Positions 16,553 through 29,099 are shown, counted from the first letter of the stretch. The stretch is 44,202 nucleotides of DNA from Azohydromonas aeria (GCF_009760915.1 NZ_VIDQ01000064.1:1-44202), one strand, 5' to 3'. The notes: generated from the sequence alone by a model not told the origin. Program-made: numbers and translations.

Positions 16553-16918
16553 ATGCGACACAAGAGAAGCATTCCCAACCGCAGTTTCCGCATCGCCGAC
16601 CAGATCCAGCGCGACGTGGCCGAGCTCGTGCGCGAGCTCAAGGACCCGCGCGTCGGCATGGTCACGATCAATGCCGTCGAGGTCACCCCCGACTACGCCC
16701 ACGCCAAGGTGTTCTTCTCGCTGCTGGTGGGCGACCCGCAGGAGACGCAGCAGGCCCTGAACGAGGCCGCCGGTTTCCTGCGCAACGGCCTGTTCAAGCG
16801 CCTGCAGATCCACACCGTGCCGACGCTGCACTTCCAGTTCGACCGCACCACCGAGCGCGCGGCCGAGCTCGGCGCCCTCATCTCGCAGGCCAACGCCACG
16901 CGGGCCAAGGACGACTGA
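16553..16918 (+). CDS. rbfA: 30S ribosome-binding factor RbfA
   Basis: A 121-residue single KH-type domain protein that binds immature 30S subunits and helps mature the 5' end of 16S rRNA, important at low temperature. Family blocks IADQIQRDVAELVRELKDPR, VTINAVEVTPDYAHAKVFFS and LHFQFDRTTERA are all present. Start 16553 has AGGAG about 7 bases upstream. It lies between infB and truB with only 4 bases to the latter, the conserved bacterial order. Confidence 0.96.
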   Translation: MRHKRSIPNRSFRIADQIQRDVAELVRELKDPRVGMVTINAVEVTPDYAHAKVFFSLLVGDPQETQQALNEAAGFLRNGLFKRLQIHTVPTLHFQFDRTTERAAELGALISQANATRAKDD

Positions 16919-16922
16919 GACC

Positions 16923-17927
16923 ATGAGCCGCGCCGCGCGCCCCGCGCGCCCCCGCACCATCCGCCGCGCGCTGCACGGCGTGCTGCTGCTGGACAAGCCG
17001 CTGGGCTGGTCCAGCAACGACGCGCTGCAGAAGGTCAAGTGGCTGCTGCGCGCCGAGAAGGCCGGCCACACCGGCACGCTCGACCCGCTGGCCACGGGCC
17101 TGCTGCCGCTGTGCTTCGGCGCGGCGACCAAGTTCTCCCAGGTCAGCCTGGAGGCCGACAAGCGCTACACCGCCACCCTCAAGCTCGGCCAGGTCACGTC
17201 CACCGGCGATGCCGAGGGCGAGGTGCTGAGCGAGCGGCCGGTGGCCGTGGACCGTGCCGCGATCGAGGCCGCCTGCGCGCGGCTGACCGGCGAGATCGAG
17301 CAGCTGCCGCCGATGCACTCCGCGCTCAAGAAGGACGGCAAGGCGCTGTACGAGTACGCGCGCGCCGGAATCGAGGTGGAACGCACGCCGCGCCGCATCA
17401 CGATTCACGCCATTGACATCCTGCAATGGCACGATGACGCGCTGGTGCTGGACGTGCGCTGCAGCAAGGGCACCTACGTGCGCACGCTGGCGCAGGACTT
17501 GGGCGAGCTGCTGGGCTGCGGCGCGCACCTGTCGGCGCTGCGCCGCACCGGCAGCGGGGCGCTGACGGTGTCGCGAGCCATCACGCTCGAAGCGCTGGAG
17601 GCGCTCGACGAGGCCGCGCGCGTGGCACTGCTGCAGCCGCCCGACGCGCTGGTGCTGGACTGGCCGGAAATCCGGCTGCCGGCCGAGGAGGCCGGCCGCT
17701 TCCTGTCGGGCCTGCGCCGGCGCGTGCCGCTGGCCGACATGCCGGCCGTGCGCGTCTACGGCCCGGAGCCGCTGGCCTTCCTGGGCACGGCCCAGGTGCG
17801 CGGCGGCGACCTCATTGCGCAGCGCCTGCTCAGCCCACCCGAGGTGCAGGCGCTGCTCCAACCTGTTGTCAACGTTTCACAAGGCGCCGCGGCGCAGCCG
17901 GCCATCGCAGCCGCACTGAATCCCTGA
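16923..17927 (+). CDS. truB: tRNA pseudouridine(55) synthase TruB
   Basis: A 334-residue TruB, which converts U55 in the T loop of nearly all tRNAs to pseudouridine. The catalytic motif GHTGTLDPLATGLL lies at about residues 48-61 with nucleophile Asp54. Further blocks: GVLLLDKPLGWSSNDALQKV, LPPMHSALKKDGKALYEYAR, CSKGTYVRTLAQDLGELLGC. The C-terminal part (about 240-320) is a PUA-like RNA-binding domain. It starts 4 bases after rbfA and is probably translated from the same mRNA; typA follows after 13 bases. Confidence 0.96.
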   Translation: MSRAARPARPRTIRRALHGVLLLDKPLGWSSNDALQKVKWLLRAEKAGHTGTLDPLATGLLPLCFGAATKFSQVSLEADKRYTATLKLGQVTSTGDAEGEVLSERPVAVDRAAIEAACARLTGEIEQLPPMHSALKKDGKALYEYARAGIEVERTPRRITIHAIDILQWHDDALVLDVRCSKGTYVRTLAQDLGELLGCGAHLSALRRTGSGALTVSRAITLEALEALDEAARVALLQPPDALVLDWPEIRLPAEEAGRFLSGLRRRVPLADMPAVRVYGPEPLAFLGTAQVRGGDLIAQRLLSPPEVQALLQPVVNVSQGAAAQPAIAAALNP

Positions 17928-17940
17928 AAGACCCGTTCCC

Positions 17941-19770
<1,830 letters not shown>

Positions 19771-19818
19771 GCACCCTCACGCTGCGCACGCGGCGCGCAG
19801 GATGGGGCACCCCCCAGC

Positions 19819-19835
19819 CCCCCGCCGAGCGGGGG
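19819..19835. terminator. C/G-rich hairpin downstream of typA
   Basis: CCCCCGC, loop CGA, GCGGGGG, then TTCCAGCTT. A second hairpin about 40 bases after the typA stop with a poor T run. Possibly a weak terminator acting with the one at 19755-19782. Confidence 0.4.
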
Positions 19836-19976
19836 TTCCAGCTTGACTGACGCCCGGGCCGCATTCGCGGCCCTCTTTCATTGGGGCGGCCGATCTGCTG
19901 CGGCGAGGTGCCTGCTCTCTGTCGTGCTTCTGCCTGAATACCTTTCATCGCCTCGTACCCTGGAGTTGCCATTGCC

Positions 19977-20927
19977 ATGACCCACCGCCAAGGCATTGCC
20001 GCCATGCTGCTCGTGACCCTGCTGTGGAGCATCGCGGGGGTGGTGACGCGGCACCTGGACAGCGCGGCCAGCTTCGAGGTGACGTTCTGGCGCAGTGCCT
20101 TCAACGCGCTGGCGCTGGGCGCCTTGCTGGCCTTCATCCGCGGGCCGCGCGCGGTGTGGGCCACGCTGCGCACGGGCGGGCGCACGCTGTGGCTGTCGGG
20201 CCTGTGCTGGAGCGTGATGTTCACCGCCTTCATGGTGGCGCTCACGCTCACGACCGTGGCCAACGTGCTGGTGACGATGGCGCTGGGCCCGCTGTTCACG
20301 GCGCTGCTGTCGCGCTTCGTGCTCAAGCACCGGCTGGCAGCGCGCACCTGGTTCGCCATCGTGCTGGCGGGCGTGGGCATCGGCTGGATGTACGGGAATG
20401 AACTGCTGCACAGCGACGCGCGGGCGCTGGTGGGCATCGGCGTGGCGCTGGCCGTGCCGCTGGCCGCGGCCACCAACTGGACGGTGCTGCAGTACAGCCG
20501 CCGCCGCGGCGCCGCGCAGGGCGACGGCGGCGGCGACATGCTGCCGGCGGTGCTGATCGGCGCGCTGCTGTCGGCCGCCGCGACGCTGCCGCTGGCCGCT
20601 CCGTTCCGCGCCACGGCCATGGACCTCGGCCTGCTGGCGATGCTCGGCGCGCTGCAGCTGGCCGTGCCCTGCCTGCTGTGCGTGGCGGTGTCGCGCGTGC
20701 TGCACGCGCCGGAGATGGCGCTGCTGGGGCTGCTGGAAGTGCTGTTCGGCGTGCTGTGGGCCTGGCTGGGGGCCGGGGAGACGCCGTCGTCCTCCGTGCT
20801 GGCCGGCGGCACGCTGGTGCTGGGAGCGCTGGCGCTGGATGCGGCGTTGGGGTTGAGGCAGGGCGGGGCTGCCGCAGCAGCCTCGAAAACGTCACAACCC
20901 CAGGCCGGCGGCCGGCAGCGCGCCTGA
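19977..20927 (+). CDS. EamA/DMT-family transporter
   Basis: A 316-residue inner-membrane protein with about ten predicted helices arranged as two EamA repeats (about 8-140 and 150-290). The N-terminus MTHRQGIAAMLLVTLLWSIA and the block FEVTFWRSAFNALALGALLA are typical of the drug/metabolite transporter superfamily; the second repeat has APEMALLGLLEVLFGVLWAW. Family members export or import amino acids, nucleotides or other small metabolites; the substrate cannot be predicted. The C-terminal 25 residues are a polar Ala/Gln/Gly-rich tail. Start 19977 has GGAG about 10 bases upstream. dusA follows 17 bases later and may be co-transcribed. Confidence 0.88.
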   Translation: MTHRQGIAAMLLVTLLWSIAGVVTRHLDSAASFEVTFWRSAFNALALGALLAFIRGPRAVWATLRTGGRTLWLSGLCWSVMFTAFMVALTLTTVANVLVTMALGPLFTALLSRFVLKHRLAARTWFAIVLAGVGIGWMYGNELLHSDARALVGIGVALAVPLAAATNWTVLQYSRRRGAAQGDGGGDMLPAVLIGALLSAAATLPLAAPFRATAMDLGLLAMLGALQLAVPCLLCVAVSRVLHAPEMALLGLLEVLFGVLWAWLGAGETPSSSVLAGGTLVLGALALDAALGLRQGGAAAAASKTSQPQAGGRQRA

Positions 20928-20944
20928 GGACAATCCCGCCCGTG

Positions 20945-21964
<1,020 letters not shown>

Positions 21965-22105
21965 AGCGCTCTTGACGCGGCGCGCCACGCGGCGTGCCGC
22001 ACCCTCCGCATGGGGCGGCCTGCATGGCCGGCGCCGCCTTGCGCTGCCACACTCCCCGGCGCAATCCCGCTGAGGGGCGGGGCACTTGAAGTCGGAGGAG
22101 GCGCA

Positions 22106-22153
22106 ATGAGTAGTTGGGTAGCGGCGCGGCATTCCTGCATCCCGTCCCCGTAA
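22106..22153 (+). CDS. Possible 15-residue leader peptide upstream of cls
   Basis: ATG at 22106 preceded by GGAGGAGG at 6-base spacing, a near-perfect ribosome-binding site, encodes MSSWVAARHSCIPSP and stops at TAA 11 bases before the cardiolipin synthase start. The strong Shine-Dalgarno belongs to this frame and is too far from the cls ATG to serve it. It may be a leader peptide or may couple translation into cls. No homology is recognised and the peptide may not be stable. Confidence 0.45.
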   Translation: MSSWVAARHSCIPSP

Positions 22154-22164
22154 GGCGGCACGCC

Positions 22165-23427
22165 ATGTGGATCGCAATCCTGAGCGTGCTGGGGACGCTG
22201 GTCGTGGCTTTCGTGGCCATGAACCTGATGTCGGGTGAGAAGAAGATCCAGGAGCAGCTCGACCGGCTCTACGACACCGGCGACCCCCAGTTCCGCCGCT
22301 CCATGAGCGTGCTGCTGGGCCCGCCCTTCGTCGAGGGCAACCGCGTGCAGGAGCTGGTCAACGGCGACCAGATCTTCCCGGCCATGCTGCAGGGCATCCG
22401 CGGCGCGCGGCACAGCATCACGTTTGAAACCTTCATCTACTGGTCGGGCGCCATCGGCGACAGCTTCGCCCAGGCGCTGGCCGAGCGCGCCCAGGCCGGC
22501 GTGCAGGTGCACGTGCTGCTCGACTGGGTCGGCACCATGAAGATGGAGTCGCGCTACCTGGAGGAGATGAAGGCCGCCGGCGTCCAGGTCGAGCGCTACC
22601 ACCAGCCGCACTGGTCACACCTGGCGCGGCTGAACCAGCGCACGCACCGCAAGGTGCTGGTCATCGACGGCAAGCTGGGCTTCACCGGCGGCGTGGGCAT
22701 CGCCGACGAGTGGTCGGGCCAGGCGCAGGACGACAAGCACTGGCGCGACACGCATTTCCGCGTCGAGGGCCCGGTGGTGGCGCAGATGCAGGCCGTGTTC
22801 ATGGACAACTGGATCAAGGCCACCGGCCGCGTGCTGCACGGCGAGACCTACTTCCCGGCGCTGGCGCCGGCCGGCGAGGTGCCGGCGCAAATGTTCAGCA
22901 GCTCGCCCACCGGCGGCAGCGAGAGCATGCACCTGATGTACCTGATGGCCATCACGGCGGCGAAGGAAAGCATCGTGCTCTCCAGCAGCTACTTCGTGCC
23001 CGACAGCCTGGCGGTGCAGGCGCTGGCCGACGCGCGCCGGCGCGGCGTGCGGGTGCGCATCATCACGCCGGGGCCGCACATCGACGAGGCCACCGTGCGC
23101 CGCGCCTCGCGCGCGCGCTGGGGCCCGCTGCTGGAGGCGGGCGTGGAGATGGCCGAGTTCCAGCCCACCATGTTCCATTGCAAGGTGCTGGTGGTGGACG
23201 GGCTGCTGGTGTCGGTGGGCTCGACCAACTTCGACAACCGCAGTTTCCGGCTCAACGACGAGGCCAACCTCAACGTGCTGGACCACGACTTCGCGCGGCG
23301 CCAGGTCGAGCTCTTCGAGCTGGACTGGCAGCGCAGCCGTCCGACCACGCTGGAAGCCTGGCGCCGGCGGCCGCTGCGGGAAAAGATCATCGAGCACGCG
23401 GCCGCGCTGTTGCGGACGCAGCTGTAG
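22165..23427 (+). CDS. cls: Cardiolipin synthase-like phospholipase D family protein
   Basis: A 420-residue protein with an N-terminal membrane helix (residues 2-22, MWIAILSVLGTLVVAFVAMN) and two phospholipase D domains. The HKD motifs are His161-Arg-Lys163-x4-Asp168 (HRKVLVIDG) and His338-Cys-Lys340-x4-Asp345 (HCKVLVVDG), each followed by the expected Gly-x-x-Asn/Gly block (TGGVGIADEW, GSTNFDNRSF). The family joins phosphatidylglycerol molecules, or PG with PE, to make cardiolipin at the inner membrane. Start 22165 gives the helix directly and has AAGGCGG upstream; an in-frame TTG at 22114 is rejected. The gene is preceded by the small ORF at 22106-22153 and its last 41 bases overlap the convergent EamA gene. 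Confidence 0.92.
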   Translation: MWIAILSVLGTLVVAFVAMNLMSGEKKIQEQLDRLYDTGDPQFRRSMSVLLGPPFVEGNRVQELVNGDQIFPAMLQGIRGARHSITFETFIYWSGAIGDSFAQALAERAQAGVQVHVLLDWVGTMKMESRYLEEMKAAGVQVERYHQPHWSHLARLNQRTHRKVLVIDGKLGFTGGVGIADEWSGQAQDDKHWRDTHFRVEGPVVAQMQAVFMDNWIKATGRVLHGETYFPALAPAGEVPAQMFSSSPTGGSESMHLMYLMAITAAKESIVLSSSYFVPDSLAVQALADARRRGVRVRIITPGPHIDEATVRRASRARWGPLLEAGVEMAEFQPTMFHCKVLVVDGLLVSVGSTNFDNRSFRLNDEANLNVLDHDFARRQVELFELDWQRSRPTTLEAWRRRPLREKIIEHAAALLRTQL

Positions 23428-24349
23428 GCACCCGGCGCGACGGCCAGGTCGCCAGCAGCAGCCCGGCCAGCGCCAGCGCGCAGGCCAGCGCGTGCAGGGC
23501 GGTGACGTGCTCGCCCAGCAGCCCCACGCCGATGGCCGCGGCGGACAGCGGCAGCATCACCGTGAACACGCCGGCCTGCTGCGCCGGCACGCCCTTGAGG
23601 CCCTGCATCCACAGCCAGACGCTGACCATGCTGGCCGCCAGCGCGTAGAACACCAGCAGCCCCCAGTCGGCCACGGCCACACCGGTGAAGTCGAAGGACA
23701 GCGCCTGCCACAGCCCCAGCGGCGTGACGAGAAGCAGGCCCCAGGCATTGATCAGCGCGCTGATGCGCCGCGGCGTGAGGCTGGCCGTGAGGCGCTTGCC
23801 GATGACGACGTAGCTGGCCTCGCACAACACCGCCGCCAGCAGCAGCGCGTAGCCCCACCAGGGCGCGGCGGCCGTGCCGGGCGCGCTGCGCGCGAAGGCC
23901 AGCAGCGCGATGCCGGAGACGGCGCAGGCGATGCCCGCGGCCGAGCGCGGCGTGATGCGCTCCTTGAGCAGCGCCCACGACAGCAGCGCCACCGCCGCCG
24001 GGATGCCGGCCATGGTCACGCCCGCGGCCAGCGCAGAGGTCGCCTGCACGCCGAAGAGCATGCAGATCGAGAACAGGAAATTGCCGAAGAAGCTCTGCAA
24101 GAACAGCCAGCGCTTCTCGCTCGCCCCCAGCACCGGCTCGTCGGCCGGGCGCCGCATCCAGGACGCCATGGCCACGGCCGCGATGCCGAAGCGCAGCCAG
24201 GCCAGCAGGAACACCGGGAACACCGCCACCAGCAGCTTCGACAGGCCCACGTAGCTGCCCACCAGCGCCATGCTGGCGGCCAGGTACAGGCAGGAGGACA
24301 GGGGTAAATGGGCGGCGCCGGGGCGGACGGGAGCAGACGGGGAAGGCAA
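23387..24349 (-). CDS. EamA/DMT-family transporter
   Basis: A 320-residue protein with about ten predicted membrane helices in two EamA repeats (about 18-150 and 165-300). Blocks include LYLAASMALVGSYVGLSKLL in helix 1, LLAWLRFGIAAVAMASW and the second-repeat LWMQGLKGVPAQQAGVFTVM. Substrate is unknown; the protein is only distantly similar to the EamA permease at 19977. The start is uncertain: the frame opens with TTG at 24349, no strong ribosome-binding site is visible, and the first ATG would lie inside helix 1. The C-terminal tail is Arg/Ala-rich and is encoded antisense to the 3' end of cls (41-base tail-to-tail overlap). Confidence 0.87.
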   Translation of the reverse strand: MPSPSAPVRPGAAHLPLSSCLYLAASMALVGSYVGLSKLLVAVFPVFLLAWLRFGIAAVAMASWMRRPADEPVLGASEKRWLFLQSFFGNFLFSICMLFGVQATSALAAGVTMAGIPAAVALLSWALLKERITPRSAAGIACAVSGIALLAFARSAPGTAAAPWWGYALLLAAVLCEASYVVIGKRLTASLTPRRISALINAWGLLLVTPLGLWQALSFDFTGVAVADWGLLVFYALAASMVSVWLWMQGLKGVPAQQAGVFTVMLPLSAAAIGVGLLGEHVTALHALACALALAGLLLATWPSRRVPTAASATARPRAR

Positions 24350-24453
24350 GGCGGAAAACGAAGCAACAAACAGGCGTCGCAGTGTGCCTCAGCCACTGAG
24401 GGAGGGCGGCGACCCGGCCACGCCGCCCTGCGCTCAGGATTGACGAGCCGCCG

Positions 24454-25239
<786 letters not shown>

Positions 25240-25598
25240 TGAAACTGCGAAAGCGGCGGGAGAGAAAATCAATAATCGGCGACGAATCTGTCAGGGCGCA
25301 TTACCGACTATTTCCGCGGTTGCGTTTTGAAAAACCATCTCCCGTCAGGGTTCGGAACGTAATTTTGTCATTCGAATGTCGCATACCATCGCGGTCAATC
25401 CGATTCAAATCTGTTTCGAATAAGGGTGCCGAATCGGGCAGGGTCGGGAGCCTTCAATGGAAAGCCGATATTCAGGACGCTGAATCACCAGGCTTTGCCG
25501 CACCGGAGCCGGCGGCCGGGGTTTTCGTTGGCAAGGGCGGGGGCTTGGTGCACCGTGCGGGTCGCGGCTGCCTTCGCGGCGGATGAGGAGCTTGTCTC
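25240..25598. other. AT-richer non-coding block upstream of the STAND regulator
   Basis: This stretch is visibly richer in A and T than its surroundings and carries no recognised gene or RNA. It separates the truncated aqpZ from the regulator gene and presumably contains the regulator promoter. A 16-base perfect palindrome, GCCGGCCGCGGCCGGC, lies just to its left at 25154-25169. The composition suggests an insertion or deletion boundary. Confidence 0.55.
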
Positions 25599-28500
25599 AT
25601 GCAGAACCCCAGCCCCGTGCCCGTCCTGGCCAAGCTGTGCCGGCCCCAGGGCGACGCGCCACTGCCGCGCCCGCGGCTGTTCGCGCGGCTGGACGCCTGC
25701 GCCACGCACCGCATGGCCTGGGTCGCCGGCCCGCCCGGCGCGGGCAAGACCCTGCTGGTCAGCAGCTGGCTGGCGGCGCGGGCGCTGCGCAGCCTGTGGC
25801 TGCAGCTCGATGCGGACGATGCCGAGCCGGCCACCTTCTTCCATTACCTGGGGCTGGCAGTGCGGCAGGCCGGCACCGACGCCGCCCTGGACTGGCCCGT
25901 GCTGACGCCGGCCTACCTGCCGGGGCTGGCCGGCTTCACGCGGCGCTGCGCGCAGCGCCTGGCCGCGGCCCTGCCGCCGCCGGCCGTGCTGGTGCTGGAC
26001 AACCACGAGCAACTGCCCGCGGAGGGCGCGCTGCAGGGCGTGCTGCGCGAGCTGGCCCAGGCCCTGCCGCCGGGGCTGTGCCTGCTGGTGCTCAGCCGCG
26101 GCGAACCGCCCGAAGCCCTGGCGCGGCTGCGGGTCCACGGCGAGCTGGCGCAGCTGCCGGCCGCGGAGCTGGCGCTGAGCGAGGACGAGGCCGAAGCCCT
26201 GGTTCGTGCGCAGGGCGGCGCCCGCGCCGGCGAGGCGCCGGCGCTGGCCCGGGCGCTGCGCGAGCGCACGCAGGGCTGGCTCGCGGGCTTCTCCGTGCTG
26301 TTGTCCGAGGCGTGCGGGTCGCAGGGTGAGGCCGCGCCGGAGCGGTCGCGCGAGCTGCTGGCCGGCTACTTCAGCAGCGAGGTGCTCGGCCGCTTCGGGG
26401 CGCCGCTGCAGCAGGCGCTGTTGCGCACCGCCTTGCTGCCGTCGATGGGCGCCGACGCGGCGGTGTGCCTCGGCGGCGATCCCGCCGTGGCCCAGGCGCT
26501 GGCGGAGCTGCACCGCCAGAACTGCTTCGTGCTGCGCCGCGGCGCCGCGGACCAGCCGGTGTACGAATACCACGCGCTGTTCCGCGGCTTCCTGCTGGAG
26601 CGGGCGGCGGCGTGTTTCGGCGCCGCCGAGTGGGCGCGATGCCGGGCCGCCGCCGCGGCGCTGCTGGAAGAGGCCGGACAGTCCGAGGCCGCGGCGGCGC
26701 TGTACCGCGACGCGGGCGATGCGGCCGCGCTGGCGGCGCTGGCGCGGCGCGAGGCGCCGGCGCTGCTGGCGGCCGGGCGGCACCGCACGCTGGAGAGCTG
26801 GCTCGGCGCGCTGCCGCCGGACGCGTTCGAGCTCGACCCGTGGCTGGGCTGCGCCCGCGCCGCGGCGCGGCTACCCTTCGACCCCGCGGCGGCGCGCGCG
26901 CTCTACGCGCAGGCCTGGGCCGCCTTCGACGCGCGCGACGACGCCACCGGCCTCTACACCGCCTGGGCCGGCGTGATGGAGAGCTTCTTCTACGAGTGGC
27001 GCGACTTCCGCGGCGCGGATGGCTGGATCGACGCCTACGACCGGCTGCGCGCGCGCCATCCCGACTTCCCGTCGGCCGCGGTCGAGCTGAGGACGTACCT
27101 GGCGATGGGCACGCTGCTGCACCGCCGGCCGCAGCACCCGCTGCTGCCGGCCTGGTCGCGGCGCGCGCTGGCGCTGCTGGACAGCGGCGCGCGCGACGCG
27201 GCGGTGGTGCTGGGCGGCTACCTGGTGATCTGGACGCTGTGGCGCGGGCGCACGACCGAGGCGCAGGACATCGTCGCGCGTGTCGAGGCCCGGGCGCGCG
27301 AGGGTTTGATGCCGCTGGGCGCCATCCTGTGGAGCTGCGCCGTGGCGCTGCTGCACTCGGTGCGCGGCGAGCTCGACGCCTGCCGCGCGCGCGTGGCGCA
27401 GGCCCAGGCCGTGGCGCGCCACAACGATCTGCATGCCTTCGACTTCCTGCTGGCGGCGCAGGTGGCGCGCTGCGCCGTCATTGCCGGGGCGCCGGACGAG
27501 GCCCGGCAGGCGCTGGCCGACATGGCCCGCACCGTGCGCGACAGCCCCATCAACACCGCCTTCCTGCGCCACCTGCAAAGCGGCGCCGCGGCGCTGCAGG
27601 GCGACGCGCCGCGCGCGCTGGCGCTCTCGGAGGCCGCGCTGGAGCAGGCGGTGGAGGGCGGCGTGCCCTTCCTGGAGGCGCATTGCCACCTGGACCGTGC
27701 GCGGCTGCGGCTGTCCGCGGGAGAGGCCGACTGGACCGGCTCGCTCACGGCGGCGCGCGCCATCTGCCGGGACATCGGCAGCCCGGTGCTGCTGAACCTG
27801 TGCTGCGAGCTGGAGGCGCACGCCGCCCTGGCGCGCGGCAACGCTGCAGCGGCGCGCGCGGCGCTGGAGCAGGCGCTCGGCTTCAGCCAGGCCATGCACG
27901 GCGCCACCTGGCTGATGGCCGGCCCCGCGGCCAGCGCCCGGCTCTACGACGCGGCGCTGGCGCAGGGGCTGGCGGTAGAGCACGTGCGCCGGCTCGTCCG
28001 CCGCCGTGGCCTGCGCCCGCCCGAAGGCGCCGTGGCGGCCGAGGCCTGGCCGTGGCCGGTGCGCGTCGCGCTGCTGGGCCGCTTCGAGCTGCTGCTCGAC
28101 GGCGCGCCGCTGAGGGCTTCCGGCAAGCCGCAGCACAAGCCGCTGGAACTGCTGCAGTGCCTGTGCGCCGGCGGCGGGCGCATGGACACCGCGCGCCTGG
28201 GCGACGCGCTGTGGCCCGACGCCGAAGGGGATGCCGCCGACCAGGCGCTGCGCACCACGCTGCACCGGCTGCGCAAGCTGCTGGGCGTCGAGGCGGCGCT
28301 GCACCTGGAGGGTGGGCAGCTGTGGCTGGACGGGGGCCTGGTGTGGGTGGACGCGCTCGCCTTCGAGCACGAGGCGCGGCAGGCGTTGGCCCCGGCCTCG
28401 AACTCGGACGTCGCCTCGCTGCGCCGCGCCCTGGGGCGCTACGCGGGGCCGCTGTTGCCGGGCGTGTCGGCGCCCTGGGCGCTGGCCGGACGCGAGCGGC

Positions 28501-28778
28501 TGCGTGCCACCTTCCTGCGGCTGGCCGAACGGCTCGTCGCCGCTCTGGAAGCCGCCGGCGACTGGGCTGGCGTGGCCGAGGCCTGCGAGCGGGTGCTGGC
28601 GCTGGAGCCGCTGGCCGAGGCGTTCCATTGCCGGCTGATGCAGGCGCATGCGCAGCAAGGGCGGCGTGCCGAGGCGCTGGCTGCGTACAGGCATTGCCGG
28701 GCGCTGCTGCTGGCGCAGCTGGGCGTCAGCCCGGCCGAGGCGACGCAGTCGCTGTACCGGCGGCTGGCGCAGGAGTGA
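25599..28778 (+). CDS. STAND ATPase transcriptional regulator with C-terminal winged helix and BTAD (SARP-type)
   Basis: A 1059-residue regulator. The N-terminal 330 residues are a MalT-like STAND ATPase: KLCRPQGDAPLPRPRLFARL resembles the MalT entry segment, Walker A is GPPGAGKT (44-51), Walker B is PAVLVLDNHEQ (near 130) and a WLAGFSVLLSEA block follows. Residues about 340-800 are Ala/Leu-rich helical repeats of TPR type, the usual sensor region. Instead of MalT's LuxR-type helix-turn-helix, the C-terminus has a winged helix (about 820-915; VALLGRFELLLDGAPL, RLGDALWPDAEGDAADQALR, then LHRLRKLLG) and a BTAD domain (about 925-1059), the output module of SARP activators. It probably activates nearby genes when an inducer and ATP bind. 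Start 25599 has GAGGAG 8 bases upstream. It converges on the two small genes at 28788-29531, the best target candidates. Confidence 0.88.
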   Translation: MQNPSPVPVLAKLCRPQGDAPLPRPRLFARLDACATHRMAWVAGPPGAGKTLLVSSWLAARALRSLWLQLDADDAEPATFFHYLGLAVRQAGTDAALDWPVLTPAYLPGLAGFTRRCAQRLAAALPPPAVLVLDNHEQLPAEGALQGVLRELAQALPPGLCLLVLSRGEPPEALARLRVHGELAQLPAAELALSEDEAEALVRAQGGARAGEAPALARALRERTQGWLAGFSVLLSEACGSQGEAAPERSRELLAGYFSSEVLGRFGAPLQQALLRTALLPSMGADAAVCLGGDPAVAQALAELHRQNCFVLRRGAADQPVYEYHALFRGFLLERAAACFGAAEWARCRAAAAALLEEAGQSEAAAALYRDAGDAAALAALARREAPALLAAGRHRTLESWLGALPPDAFELDPWLGCARAAARLPFDPAAARALYAQAWAAFDARDDATGLYTAWAGVMESFFYEWRDFRGADGWIDAYDRLRARHPDFPSAAVELRTYLAMGTLLHRRPQHPLLPAWSRRALALLDSGARDAAVVLGGYLVIWTLWRGRTTEAQDIVARVEARAREGLMPLGAILWSCAVALLHSVRGELDACRARVAQAQAVARHNDLHAFDFLLAAQVARCAVIAGAPDEARQALADMARTVRDSPINTAFLRHLQSGAAALQGDAPRALALSEAALEQAVEGGVPFLEAHCHLDRARLRLSAGEADWTGSLTAARAICRDIGSPVLLNLCCELEAHAALARGNAAAARAALEQALGFSQAMHGATWLMAGPAASARLYDAALAQGLAVEHVRRLVRRRGLRPPEGAVAAEAWPWPVRVALLGRFELLLDGAPLRASGKPQHKPLELLQCLCAGGGRMDTARLGDALWPDAEGDAADQALRTTLHRLRKLLGVEAALHLEGGQLWLDGGLVWVDALAFEHEARQALAPASNSDVASLRRALGRYAGPLLPGVSAPWALAGRERLRATFLRLAERLVAALEAAGDWAGVAEACERVLALEPLAEAFHCRLMQAHAQQGRRAEALAAYRHCRALLLAQLGVSPAEATQSLYRRLAQE

Positions 28779-28787
28779 AACGCCCCG

Positions 28788-29096
28788 TCAAAGCCTGTAG
28801 CGCAGAATCACCAGCACCGTCAGCAGGCACATCGCGGCATTGGCGATGCTCAGCGCGGCGGCCGGATCGACGCGCCGTCCGTTCTGCTCGTACAGCCACA
28901 GCGCCATGGTGACGTTGGCGCCGAGCCAGGTGAGCCAGGTCAGCAGCGAGTGCTGCCCGGACTGGCCGCTGCTCTCGATGGCCCAGATCTGCGGCAGGTA
29001 CGTCAGCACCCGCGCGCCGTTGAAGAAGGCGAACAGCGCCTGCAGCACCAGCAGCCAGCGCCGCCCGGCGCGGGGTTCAACCGAGGCGGCGTCCAT
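28788..29096 (-). CDS. SemiSWEET/PQ-loop-like three-helix membrane protein
   Basis: A 102-residue protein with three predicted helices (about 14-39, 49-70, 80-100). The pattern fits a SemiSWEET half-transporter: the PQ motif YLPQIWAI (Pro35-Gln36) ends helix 1, a Trp/Tyr-containing helix 2 (SLLTWLTWLGANVTMALWLY) follows, and helix 3 carries the conserved Asn86 in ALSIANAAMCLL. SemiSWEETs dimerise to move sugars or related small solutes across membranes. Assignment rests on motif positions only. It lies 3 bases downstream of the 143-residue gene on the same strand, so the two are one operon, and it ends 9 bases from the STAND regulator's stop. Confidence 0.65.
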   Translation of the reverse strand: MDAASVEPRAGRRWLLVLQALFAFFNGARVLTYLPQIWAIESSGQSGQHSLLTWLTWLGANVTMALWLYEQNGRRVDPAAALSIANAAMCLLTVLVILRYRL

Positions 29097-29099
29097 GGC

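Noticed and set aside
13727..17161. Minus-strand open frame of 1144 codons across infB
   Set aside because: It is antisense to infB, rbfA and the start of truB, is made mostly of Gly/Leu/His/Arg as expected from GC-rich antisense DNA, and has no recognisable domain.
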